22,726 bases of DNA from JAYXXU01 sp049301135. GTDB lineage: Bacteria > Pseudomonadota > Gammaproteobacteria > Pseudomonadales > Moraxellaceae. The notes below the pieces were generated by a model. That model saw nothing but the letters and a program-made list of their open reading frames with translations, searched no databases and was not told the DNA's origin. Where the stretch lies: positions 1 through 22,726 of the forward strand of contig JBAQKP010000248.1 in NCBI GenBank assembly GCA_049301135.1, in the 5' to 3' direction. Shown in pieces: positions 1 through 6,882 of the stretch. Each line of letters opens with the position of its first letter. Positions within the stretch are counted from its first letter, which is position 1. A program made the translations under genes and the position numbers.

Positions 1-331
1 CGATCCGGTAGTAGATTTGTTTACCGGCGCGACGAGTTTCGACCAAGCCTTCTTGGCGCAGTACACCAAGTTGCTGTGATAGGCTGGGCTGACCCAAGCC
101 GATCAAGGCTTCAAGTTCACTGACACAATATTCGCCTTGTGACAATTGACACAGCAGCAGCAACCGATCGGGATGCGACAAGACCTTCAGCAACGCACTG
201 GCGTGTAATGCTGCGGCTTGCATTTGCACAAAGCTCGGCGCAGCGGTCGGGAGCGGTGCAGCGTCGTTTGGCAGGACAGGCGTGCGCTGATTATGGGTGA
301 GCTGAGTTGGATTGAGGATGTCGGCGGGCAT
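1..331 (-). CDS. ArsR-family winged-helix repressor, BigR/SqrR-like (C-terminus outside window)
   Basis: Reading leftwards from an ATG at 331, 110 codons are open to the window edge. The visible protein has an unusual Pro/Ala-rich N-terminus (residues 1-36), then an ArsR-type winged helix. It contains LSHPDRLLLLCQLSQGEYC at 51-69, and a recognition helix around QPSLSQQLGVLRQEG (81-95) leading into the wing at VETRRAGKQIYY. Cys61 sits where BigR/SqrR-type persulfide sensors carry their first reactive cysteine. The second would lie beyond the window, so sulfide sensing is inference. It is transcribed divergently from a persulfide-dioxygenase-like gene, the classic BigR-Blh layout, and probably represses both. 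The true start may be Met37 (near 223), which gives a length more usual for the family. Neither start has a strong Shine-Dalgarno sequence. Confidence 0.85.
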   Translation of the reverse strand, partial: MPADILNPTQLTHNQRTPVLPNDAAPLPTAAPSFVQMQAAALHASALLKVLSHPDRLLLLCQLSQGEYCVSELEALIGLGQPSLSQQLGVLRQEGLVETRRAGKQIYYRI

Positions 332-368
332 GATCAGTCTTCGCGGCTCTGTCGGATAGGATGTATAC

Positions 369-397
369 ATATTAAGGCTTGACAATATATCAGTCAA
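369..397 (-). promoter_or_regulatory. Candidate promoter of the ArsR-family gene
   Basis: On the minus strand a -35 box TTGACT (397-392) is followed by a 17-base spacer and a -10 box TAATAT (374-369), about 38 bases before the ATG at 331. It overlaps the oppositely directed TTGACA at 379-384, so a single bound repressor could block both. This is pattern matching only. Confidence 0.5.
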
Positions 398-420
398 TAT
401 ATTAAAAAATTATATATTGT
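379..420 (+). promoter_or_regulatory. Candidate promoter and AT-rich operator for the persulfide dioxygenase-like gene
   Basis: A consensus -35 TTGACA lies at 379-384. The -10 is weak (TTAAAA at 402-407, 17-base spacer, or TAAAAA one base later). The region holds nested inverted repeats: AATATAT (384-390) with ATATATT (397-403), and ACAATATAT (382-390) with ATATATTGT (412-420). Such AT-rich dyads between divergent genes are the expected binding site of an ArsR-family repressor. I infer the operator from position and symmetry. Confidence 0.5.
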
Positions 421-458
421 TTTTTGATGCAGCCAATCTGCGTCAGTGAGAGGGTGTA

Positions 459-1343
459 ATGTCGAAGCTACTGGTGCAATCTTTTTTAGATGCCGATACC
501 GAAACCTTTAGTCATATTGCCTATGCAGGGGTGGGCGCGGCGTGCGCGATTTTTGATCCGGTGTTGGATTTTGATCCCAAGTCTGGTCATACCCGCACCA
601 CTTCAGCCGATCAACTGATTGAATTTGTCCGCGCTCATCAGCTACAAGTTGAGTGGATTATCGAAACCCACGCCCACGCAGATCATTTATCGTCTGCGCC
701 TTACTTGCAGCAGCAGTTAGGCGGCAAGATTGCGATTGGACAGCCGATTGATCGGGTACAGCAGGTCTTTAAAAAATTATTTCACCTCGAGCCTGAGTTT
801 GCCACCGATGGCCGGCAGTTTGATCACTTATTTGCCGCTGGTGACCAATTCCAAATCGGCGAATTGACTGCCCACGTGTTGCATGTGGCCGGTCACACAC
901 CAGCCGATATGGCGTATCAGATTGATGATGCAGTGTTTGTCGGTGACACGCTGTTTATGCCAGATGTGGGTACAGCACGTTGTGATTTCCCCGGTGGTGA
1001 TGCGCGGACGTTGTATCGGTCGATTCAAACACTGCTCAGCTTGCCACCAGAAACTCGGCTGTATCTGTGTCACGATTATCCACCGGCTGGCCGTGCGCAT
1101 CAGGCAGTCACCACGGTCGCCGCGCAAAAAGCCAGTAATATCCATGTGCATGATGGCATTGGTGAGGATGAGTTTGTGCAGATGCGCACCCAGCGTGACT
1201 TGGGTTTGGCGATGCCTCGGCTGATTTTACCCTCAGTACAGGTGAATATTCGGGCAGGGCAGTTGCCACCGGCTGAGGCCAACGGGGTACATTACCTAAA
1301 GATTCCGCTGAACCTACTGGGGCATCATTTACCGATGGAGTGA
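459..1343 (+). CDS. blh: MBL-fold metallo-hydrolase, ETHE1/Blh-type persulfide dioxygenase-like
   Basis: This 294-residue protein has the metallo-beta-lactamase fold signature ETHAHADH at 69-76 (His71, His73, Asp75, His76), then HVAGHT with His146, FVGDTLF with Asp163, the family stretch GTARCDFPGGDA at 171-182, and CHDY with His205. By analogy with ETHE1, His71, His146 and Asp163 would hold the catalytic iron. Proteins of this type oxidise persulfides to sulfite. They form the bigR-blh sulfide detoxification unit in other proteobacteria, and the divergent ArsR gene fits that role. GAGAGGG at 449-455 is a good ribosome site for this ATG. There is no signal peptide, so it is cytoplasmic. There is no fused rhodanese domain. 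The exact substrate is not proven by sequence. Confidence 0.88.
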   Translation: MSKLLVQSFLDADTETFSHIAYAGVGAACAIFDPVLDFDPKSGHTRTTSADQLIEFVRAHQLQVEWIIETHAHADHLSSAPYLQQQLGGKIAIGQPIDRVQQVFKKLFHLEPEFATDGRQFDHLFAAGDQFQIGELTAHVLHVAGHTPADMAYQIDDAVFVGDTLFMPDVGTARCDFPGGDARTLYRSIQTLLSLPPETRLYLCHDYPPAGRAHQAVTTVAAQKASNIHVHDGIGEDEFVQMRTQRDLGLAMPRLILPSVQVNIRAGQLPPAEANGVHYLKIPLNLLGHHLPME

Positions 1344-1465
1344 CGGGTTACCATGACGGGTTTTACGGCGTTGAGTGATCAATCGAGGCGTTAAAAAAAC
1401 TCGTCCCCATCGTGGTGCAAGTTCTGGCATGATAAAGACAACCGTTCTAGTCAGGATGAACCACA

Positions 1466-2350
1466 ATGGCGCACACCGTCGAACCTTTAATTTTAAAAAG
1501 TCATGATGACACGTTGGGCGCAGATTTTTATCGTCCGGCACGTGGTCGTCGTCCCCCCGTCATTATCATGGCACATGGCTTTGCGGCCGAGCGCAAGTTT
1601 GCGTTGCCGAAGTTTGCCGCAGCGTTTGCTGATGTGGGCTATGCGGTGGTGTTGTTTGACTATCGTGGCTTTGGTGGGTCGACCGGTAAGCCGCGTGAAT
1701 TGGTCTCGCCCAGTCATCATTTAGAAGACTGGCGGGCAGTGCTCAATCAAGTCAAAAAACGCAAAGATATTGATGTCAAAAAAATCGTGTTGTGGGGCAC
1801 GTCGTTTAGTGGTGGGCATGTATTGACCACTGCGGCACGCGAAAAAAATATCAAAGCAGTCATCGCCCAAGTGCCGCACGTTGATGGGTTAGCCAGTACG
1901 CTGATGTACCCCAAGCATCTATTACCGCAAGTCAGTATCTTGGCGGCCAAGGATTTTGCAGGCTCAAAAATCGGCCGTGATCCGGTGCGGATTCCAGTGG
2001 TTGCGCCGAGCGGCGTGCGCTGTTTGGCGGAGTCCGACTGTTATGACGGCTATCGGGCGATGATTCCAGAAGGCTCATCGTGGCTCGGTTTAGTGCCTGC
2101 CCGAATTTTGCTGACGATCTCGCAATATCGTCCCATCAAAGAAGTCGCCAAAATTAAATGTCCGGTGCTGCTGATTGCGGCGCGTGATGACTCCTTGATT
2201 CCGATTCAGGCGGTACGCGCAACCGTCGATAAAATCAAGCAAGTCGAGTTTTATGAGTGGCCGATGGGTCACTTTGATCCGTATCACGGTCAGTGGCTTA
2301 ACGATAACCTAAAAGCGCAACTGACGTTTTTAAAGCAGCAACTGACCTAA
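1466..2350 (+). CDS. alpha/beta hydrolase
   Basis: This is a 294-residue cytoplasmic alpha/beta hydrolase. The oxyanion-side motif MAHGFAAE lies at 35-42, followed by LFDYRGFGGSTG (63-74). The nucleophile elbow WGTSFSGG lies at 110-117, an acid region AARDDSLIP at 238-246, and the catalytic His in MGHF at His269. The elbow reads G-T-S-F-S rather than the usual G-x-S-x-G. Ser113 is the likely nucleophile, though Ser115 is possible. A Cys/charged-rich insertion at about 185-205 probably forms the lid. AGGA at 1453-1456 precedes the start. It is 122 bases from the previous gene, so co-transcription is uncertain. The substrate cannot be named from sequence. Confidence 0.85.
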   Translation: MAHTVEPLILKSHDDTLGADFYRPARGRRPPVIIMAHGFAAERKFALPKFAAAFADVGYAVVLFDYRGFGGSTGKPRELVSPSHHLEDWRAVLNQVKKRKDIDVKKIVLWGTSFSGGHVLTTAAREKNIKAVIAQVPHVDGLASTLMYPKHLLPQVSILAAKDFAGSKIGRDPVRIPVVAPSGVRCLAESDCYDGYRAMIPEGSSWLGLVPARILLTISQYRPIKEVAKIKCPVLLIAARDDSLIPIQAVRATVDKIKQVEFYEWPMGHFDPYHGQWLNDNLKAQLTFLKQQLT

Positions 2351-2406
2351 ACGTCAACACACCCTAGCGATTATTGGGGATTGACGCGGCGTGAGGAGAA
2401 GCGTAA

Positions 2407-2829
2407 ATGTTGATTGTCTGTCCACATTGCTGGACAAAAAACCGTCTACCTGACGAACGTGTGGTCGAAAAGCCAACCTGCGGGCGCTGTCAAGCGGAAT
2501 TATTGCCCAGCTATCCGATTGCATTGGGCGATCAGACGCTAGCGCACTATATTCAATATACCGAGTTGCCGGTGATTGTGGATTTTTGGGCGGCATGGTG
2601 TGGCCCTTGTCAGATGATGGCGCCACAGTTTGCCCAAGCAGCCAGTCAGATGCCGCAAGTCCGGTTTGCTAAGGTCGATACTGAGCAGGCGCAACACGTC
2701 AGTGCGCAGTACGCGATTCGCAGTATTCCGACACTGATCTTGTTTCAAGGTGGGCGGGAGATTGCGCGGCAGGCCGGTGCGATGCGCGCACCGCAACTGT
2801 TGCAATGGTTACAACACGTGTTGTCTTGA
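2407..2829 (+). CDS. trxC: Thioredoxin TrxC (thioredoxin 2)
   Basis: The 140-residue protein matches the usual TrxC length (about 139). An N-terminal zinc-binding segment has two cysteine pairs, CPHC (Cys5, Cys8) and CGRC (Cys25, Cys28). The thioredoxin fold follows, with FWAAWCGPC ending at Cys68 (active-site Cys65 and Cys68) and the cis-proline motif SIPT at Pro108. It reduces disulfides in the cytoplasm and in other bacteria is tied to oxidative stress. GAGGAGAA at 2393-2400 is a strong ribosome site six bases before the ATG. It lies 56 bases after the hydrolase gene, so the two may be co-transcribed. All six expected cysteines are present. Confidence 0.95.
   Translation: MLIVCPHCWTKNRLPDERVVEKPTCGRCQAELLPSYPIALGDQTLAHYIQYTELPVIVDFWAAWCGPCQMMAPQFAQAASQMPQVRFAKVDTEQAQHVSAQYAIRSIPTLILFQGGREIARQAGAMRAPQLLQWLQHVLS
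2811..2824. repeat. 14-bp perfect palindrome at the end of trxC
   Basis: ACAACACGTGTTGT is a perfect palindrome with a CACGTG core covering the last codons of trxC. It is not followed by a T-run, so it is not an obvious terminator. It may be a protein binding site or chance. Confidence 0.4.
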
Positions 2830-2871
2830 TGTCGCAAGGATAAAGCGATCAGGGATGACAAGCAGTTTGAG

Positions 2872-2908
2872 TATGGACATCGCGGCCATCAGGTTGCGAT
2901 GTCCCATA
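2872..2908 (+). promoter_or_regulatory. Hairpin in the leader just upstream of the first diguanylate cyclase
   Basis: GGACATCGC (2875-2883) and GCGATGTCC (2896-2904) are perfect inverted repeats around a 12-base loop. With one bulged base, pairing extends outward to TATG and CATA (2872-2908). No U-run follows, so it does not look like an intrinsic terminator. It ends just before the ribosome site GGAAGGGA (2912-2919), so it could be a dyad operator or a translational control hairpin. I do not recognise a GEMM-type c-di-GMP riboswitch in it. Confidence 0.5.
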
Positions 2909-2924
2909 AAATGGAAGGGAATCC

Positions 2925-4124
2925 ATGATTGATTTAGGTCGGTTACGTCATACCGAAACCGCAGCGCTACTGATGCTACTGATGGTGTTTCAGATCGGTA
3001 GCTATGTGATCTGGGGGTTATACGCCAAAGCCCATCCAATTTATCATCAGTTTGTTGATGCCTACGTGGTCGATGCAATTTTTTGGCCAGCGCTGATTGT
3101 GATATCGGTCGGTCTGTTTTGGGCAACGCTATGCTGGAAGCATCGCACCTCCCTGCGCTGGAAAAATATCTTAGTCCACAGTGCCTTGGCGATTTTTGTA
3201 CTGGTGATGCTGGGTGCGGGCTTTGTCAGTGGTTTATTTGCGATGTCGCTGGGGGTGATTTTAGCCAGCTCACCGTTTCTCGGTATTATTCTATTGCCCG
3301 CACGGATGGTGTTGATTACTGTGGGCTTTGCTGCCGTGGTGATTACCATCTTGGCGATCCTGACCGTGCAAGGCGTGTTGCCATATGCACCGCTGTTTGT
3401 TGAGCAGCCCCTCAGCCAGTCGCCGGTCTATGCGGCGTTTTATTTTGCAACCCAAGTGTACTTTGTGCTGCCATTTTTGCTGACGAGTATTGTGGTGTCG
3501 CTGTTGTTCCTGCATCAATCCCGTCAGCGTGAAGCGCAGATTCTTCACCTGAGCCAAACCGATCCGTTAACCCAGTTGTATAACCGCCGTACCGCGCAAG
3601 AACGACTGATTGAGCTCATGAAAAACCCCGCTGGTTATCCGATTTCTGTGGTGTTGCTGGATTTGGATTTTTTTAAAAGAATCAATGATACGCATGGTCA
3701 CTTGACTGGGGATCGGGTGCTCAAATCGGTGTCACAAGTATTGCGTGACAGTCTGCGTAAAAATGACTTGATTGCGCGTTTTGGCGGTGAAGAGTTCTTG
3801 TTGATTTTGGATGGGATTACCTGCAATACCGCCGAAAAAGTGGCTGAACGTTGCCGTAAACTGCTGATGAAAACTGCCGTGCTGAATGATGCCGGTGAGC
3901 AGATTACGATGACGGGTAGCTTTGGCGTCGCGTGCATCTTGACCGGTGGGCAGTTTGTCGTCGATGATATTTTGCGTCAAGCGGATGAGGCACTCTATAA
4001 AGCTAAGGAAAATGGCCGCAATCAGGTGGTGACACATGCTTGCCCAAATGAGCGTCTAGGATTGACCAATCCGCAAGCGCGTCGGCTCGGTGAGCAAATC
4101 GCAGAGGCAGCCCGCTTGTCGTAA
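2925..4124 (+). CDS. Membrane-bound diguanylate cyclase (GGDEF), copy 1
   Basis: This 399-residue protein makes cyclic di-GMP from GTP. The N-terminal ~195 residues are hydrophobic, with about six membrane segments (roughly 14-34, 50-70, 84-104, 106-124, 128-148, 174-196). They include motifs shared with the two neighbouring paralogues: GLFAMSLG (103-110), LPYAPLF (152-158) and AFYFATQVYF (171-180). A short linker leads to the GGDEF domain from about 208. It has DLDFF (Asp246, Asp248), INDTHGH, Asp263, the active site GGEEF at 287-291, and an inhibitory RKND site at 278-281, five residues upstream. All catalytic positions are intact. GGAAGGGA lies six bases before the ATG, preceded by a hairpin. 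The signal sensed by the membrane part is unknown, and I do not assign it to a named MASE family. Confidence 0.93.
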   Translation: MIDLGRLRHTETAALLMLLMVFQIGSYVIWGLYAKAHPIYHQFVDAYVVDAIFWPALIVISVGLFWATLCWKHRTSLRWKNILVHSALAIFVLVMLGAGFVSGLFAMSLGVILASSPFLGIILLPARMVLITVGFAAVVITILAILTVQGVLPYAPLFVEQPLSQSPVYAAFYFATQVYFVLPFLLTSIVVSLLFLHQSRQREAQILHLSQTDPLTQLYNRRTAQERLIELMKNPAGYPISVVLLDLDFFKRINDTHGHLTGDRVLKSVSQVLRDSLRKNDLIARFGGEEFLLILDGITCNTAEKVAERCRKLLMKTAVLNDAGEQITMTGSFGVACILTGGQFVVDDILRQADEALYKAKENGRNQVVTHACPNERLGLTNPQARRLGEQIAEAARLS

Positions 4125-4184
4125 CCTACTGCCTCTCAAACAACAAGCGCATATCGGCTGAGTAATCTGGACGCACACCGATCT

Positions 4185-4206
4185 GGAAGGACATGGAAGG
4201 ACATGG
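4185..4206 (+). repeat. Tandem 10-bp duplication carrying the ribosome site of cyclase copy 2
   Basis: GGAAGGACAT occurs twice in direct succession (4185-4194, 4195-4204) followed by GG and the ATG at 4207. Both units carry a Shine-Dalgarno-like GGAAGG, one about 6 and one about 16 bases from the start. The unit also creates out-of-frame ATGs at 4193 and 4203. Loss or gain of a unit would change the spacing context of translation. Confidence 0.75.
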
Positions 4207-5382
4207 ATGTTTAGTTTGCTGAATTTAAAGTATAGCGAGACCACGGCGTTGTTTATGCTGCTGATGATCGGCCAGTTACTGAGCTATATCTTGTGGGGTT
4301 GGTACAGTGTGACTGACCCAGTGTATCAGGCGTTTGTTCAGGCAGAGATGGTTTGGTATCTGCTGCGGTTCTGCGTCTTGAGTGTTTTGATCGGTGGCGT
4401 TTGGTTGGCCGCGTGCTTGTATCACCGACATGCAAGAGAGCAAGTGCAGCGTGTCTTGATGGTCGGTGGCATGGCAATTTTTCTCTTGGTAATGTTGTTT
4501 GCTGGTTGGGCGAGTGGCCTGTTTGCGATGTCTCTTGGTGCGGTTTTGGCTGCCACCCCATTTGTTGGGATGATTGTGTTTCCCGCGCGGGCAGTGCTGA
4601 TCACCACAGGGCTTGGGTGTATTGCAATTGTCATCATGGCAATTGCCACTGTGCAAGGTGTATTACCTTATGCCCCACTGTTTCAAGCACAGCTTATGAA
4701 TGAGTCACATGACTATGCGGCGTTTTATTTTGCCAGTCAGATTTATTTTGTATTTCCTTTTTTGGTGCTGACCATTTTGACCTCTTTGGTTTATTTGATG
4801 CAAGCCAGTCAGCGTGAAGCGCAGATTTTACACTTGAGCCAAACCGACTCGCTGACCCAACTGTATAACCGCCGCACCGCGCAAGAGGCACTGACCCAGC
4901 GGCTCAGTCGCTCAGAGCGCCGCCCGTTGTCGGTAGTGTTGTTGGATCTTGATTTTTTTAAAAAAATTAATGATCAGCATGGTCATTTGGTCGGTGATCG
5001 GGTGCTGATGGCCGTCGCAGCGGTGTTGCGCGATAGTGTGCGACAAAATGATTTGGTCGCACGTTTTGGCGGAGAGGAGTTTTTATTGGTACTAGATGGC
5101 ATGAGCTGTAATAGTGCCAAAAACGTCGCTGAACGTTGTCGCCAGCAAATTGCGGCCTGTGTGGTACTGAACGATCATGGCCATGCCGTTGCCTTGAGTG
5201 CGAGTTTTGGGGTAGCTTGTATGATCACCAATGGCGACCCGATTCCAGTGGATGAGATCTTGCGGCAGGCCGATCATGCGCTATATGCAGCCAAGGATGC
5301 GGGACGTAATCAGGTGGTGGGACACGCTTGCCCGAATGCAGCCATGAGCATGACGCATCCGCTATTGCGGCGCTTGGTCTAG
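4207..5382 (+). CDS. Membrane-bound diguanylate cyclase (GGDEF), copy 2
   Basis: This 391-residue paralogue of the preceding gene has the same design: a membrane sensor with about six segments (1-200) and a C-terminal GGDEF domain. Conserved sensor motifs are GLFAMSLG (104-111), LPYAPLF (153-159) and AFYFASQIYF (172-181). The catalytic part has DLDFF (Asp247, Asp249), INDQHGH, Asp264, the active site GGEEF at 288-292 and the inhibitory RQND at 279-282. The linker and GGDEF start (REAQILHLSQTDSLTQLYN) are nearly identical to copy 1, which points to a fairly recent duplication. It begins 82 bases after copy 1 with no clear terminator between, so the two are probably co-transcribed. Confidence 0.93.
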   Translation: MFSLLNLKYSETTALFMLLMIGQLLSYILWGWYSVTDPVYQAFVQAEMVWYLLRFCVLSVLIGGVWLAACLYHRHAREQVQRVLMVGGMAIFLLVMLFAGWASGLFAMSLGAVLAATPFVGMIVFPARAVLITTGLGCIAIVIMAIATVQGVLPYAPLFQAQLMNESHDYAAFYFASQIYFVFPFLVLTILTSLVYLMQASQREAQILHLSQTDSLTQLYNRRTAQEALTQRLSRSERRPLSVVLLDLDFFKKINDQHGHLVGDRVLMAVAAVLRDSVRQNDLVARFGGEEFLLVLDGMSCNSAKNVAERCRQQIAACVVLNDHGHAVALSASFGVACMITNGDPIPVDEILRQADHALYAAKDAGRNQVVGHACPNAAMSMTHPLLRRLV

Positions 5383-5685
5383 GGTCTGTCAGTGGATTGT
5401 ATGGGTCGATGATTTGTAAAAAGCGTGTAGGACTGTAAGTTTTGGCATGCCGGTGTGATTGCTTATGCTGTTGCTGAAGAAGGCGTTATCTCAAAAAAAT
5501 GCCAGTATTTTATGTCTCAACGGTCAAAAAAATAGATGAATTGGTGGCTGATAGACCGTATTGCACGGGCTAGTTGAGTCGTTTTAGCTTCACAATACAG
5601 CTCGGCGGGATGTAGTAACACTTCATATTAAATTGGTTTACCATAGATAAATTCAATGTTAAGCACAAAATAAGAGGTCAATATT
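5383..5685. other. 303-bp intergenic region before the third cyclase
   Basis: No credible gene, RNA or mobile element is visible. The right half (from about 5610) is A/T-rich and could hold a promoter, but I found no -35/-10 pair with good spacing. A separate promoter for copy 3 is likely simply because the gap is longer than elsewhere in the array. Confidence 0.5.
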
Positions 5686-6882
5686 TTGCGGCAGTACAGC
5701 ATATTAAACATGAAAGACGGCGAAAGAACCGTGCTGTTGATGTTTGCCATGATTTTGCAATTAGTCACGTCTCTGGCTTGGGATGTCTTTGTGTTTTGCC
5801 GTGAGGCCTACCATCGCTTTGTCGATATCTCTGTGGTGTTGCTCAAAATCAAGCTGATCGTGATCTCCATTTTCATGTGTCTTGGACTGATGATGTTGGC
5901 GCTCAGACAGCTCAAGCGTCAGCAGTTTAGCCGTAGGCTGATGGTGCTGGCGGTTGGTTTTTATGTATTCGATATGCTGCTGATGGGCTGGCTCAGTGGT
6001 CTACTCACCATGGCACTTGGTGTGGTACTGGCTGGCGCGACATTTATTGGCGTATTGATGTTACCGCCACGGGTGGTGCTGATTGCAGCAGCCTTGGCCT
6101 CATTAACGATTGCGATTCTAGGTGTGGCCACGTTATATCTGGGTTTGCCGTATGCGCCGATTTTTAGGCAGCAGTTGATTGGCGTGGACATGGCGTACTC
6201 CCGTTTTTATTTTATCAGTCAGTTTTATTTTTCGATTCCGTTTTTGATGGCGGTGTTACTGAGTGCGCATTGGTTCTTATATGACTGGAAGCGGCGCGAG
6301 GCGTTGTTTAAACATACCAGTGAGCGGGATGGGCTGACCCAGCTGTTTAATCGGAGGATCGGTCAGGAGCATTTAAGTCTGGCCTTGCAAGCAAAGTCAG
6401 CACAGCCGGTGTCAGTGGTCTTGGTTGATTTGGATTTTTTTAAATTAATCAACGATACTTATGGGCATTTGATTGGTGATTTGGTATTACAGACTACTGC
6501 AAAAACCTTGCAATCCGTATTAAGAAAAACCGATATCGTGGCACGCTTTGGCGGTGAGGAGTTTTTATTGGTGCTGAGTGAAACCTCGCATGAGGCGGCG
6601 TTACAGGCGGCAGAGCGCTATCGAAAAAAAATCGAGCAGATTCATGTGCTGACTGAGCAAGCACAAGTGGTGACGTTGACCGCGAGTTTTGGGGTCGCGA
6701 CCGTGTTGGCCGGACATGATGTGTCAGTGGATTTTATATTGCGTGAGGCAGATGCCGCACTGTATCAGGCTAAGGAGAGTGGCCGTAATCAGGTGGTTGG
6801 TCGGGACTATTCACAGGATATTCTGCAACCCACTCAGCCGTTGTTACGGCGAGTGAGCGTACAGGACTTACAGCGCGGTTAG
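5686..6882 (+). CDS. Membrane-bound diguanylate cyclase (GGDEF), copy 3, TTG start
   Basis: The 398-residue third paralogue is more diverged than copies 1 and 2. The membrane sensor (1-200) keeps GLLTMALG (105-112), LPYAPIF (154-160) and RFYFISQFYF (173-182). The GGDEF domain has VDLDFF (Asp248, Asp250), INDTYGH, the active site GGEEF at 289-293 and the inhibitory RKTD at 280-283. The start is taken as TTG at 5686: AAGAGG (5672-5677) lies eight bases upstream, and the resulting N-terminus RQYSILNMK aligns with MFSLLNLK of copy 2. The first ATG (5710) has no ribosome site and would cut into the aligned region. Its TAG overlaps the stop of the converging gene by 4 bases. Confidence 0.92.
   Translation: MRQYSILNMKDGERTVLLMFAMILQLVTSLAWDVFVFCREAYHRFVDISVVLLKIKLIVISIFMCLGLMMLALRQLKRQQFSRRLMVLAVGFYVFDMLLMGWLSGLLTMALGVVLAGATFIGVLMLPPRVVLIAAALASLTIAILGVATLYLGLPYAPIFRQQLIGVDMAYSRFYFISQFYFSIPFLMAVLLSAHWFLYDWKRREALFKHTSERDGLTQLFNRRIGQEHLSLALQAKSAQPVSVVLVDLDFFKLINDTYGHLIGDLVLQTTAKTLQSVLRKTDIVARFGGEEFLLVLSETSHEAALQAAERYRKKIEQIHVLTEQAQVVTLTASFGVATVLAGHDVSVDFILREADAALYQAKESGRNQVVGRDYSQDILQPTQPLLRRVSVQDLQRG

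Noticed and set aside
2872..2908. Intrinsic terminator of trxC or GEMM c-di-GMP riboswitch
   Set aside because: No U-run follows the hairpin and the conserved GEMM sequence blocks are not visible.
4253..4656. Minus-strand open frames of 102 and 126 codons opposite cyclase copy 2
   Set aside because: Low-complexity His/Thr/Pro-rich translations that mirror the membrane-helix codons of the real gene.
5383..5685. Insertion-sequence remnant in the gap before cyclase copy 3
   Set aside because: No terminal inverted repeats, target duplication or transposase fragment can be seen. A GGGTCTGT near 5382 alone is not evidence.
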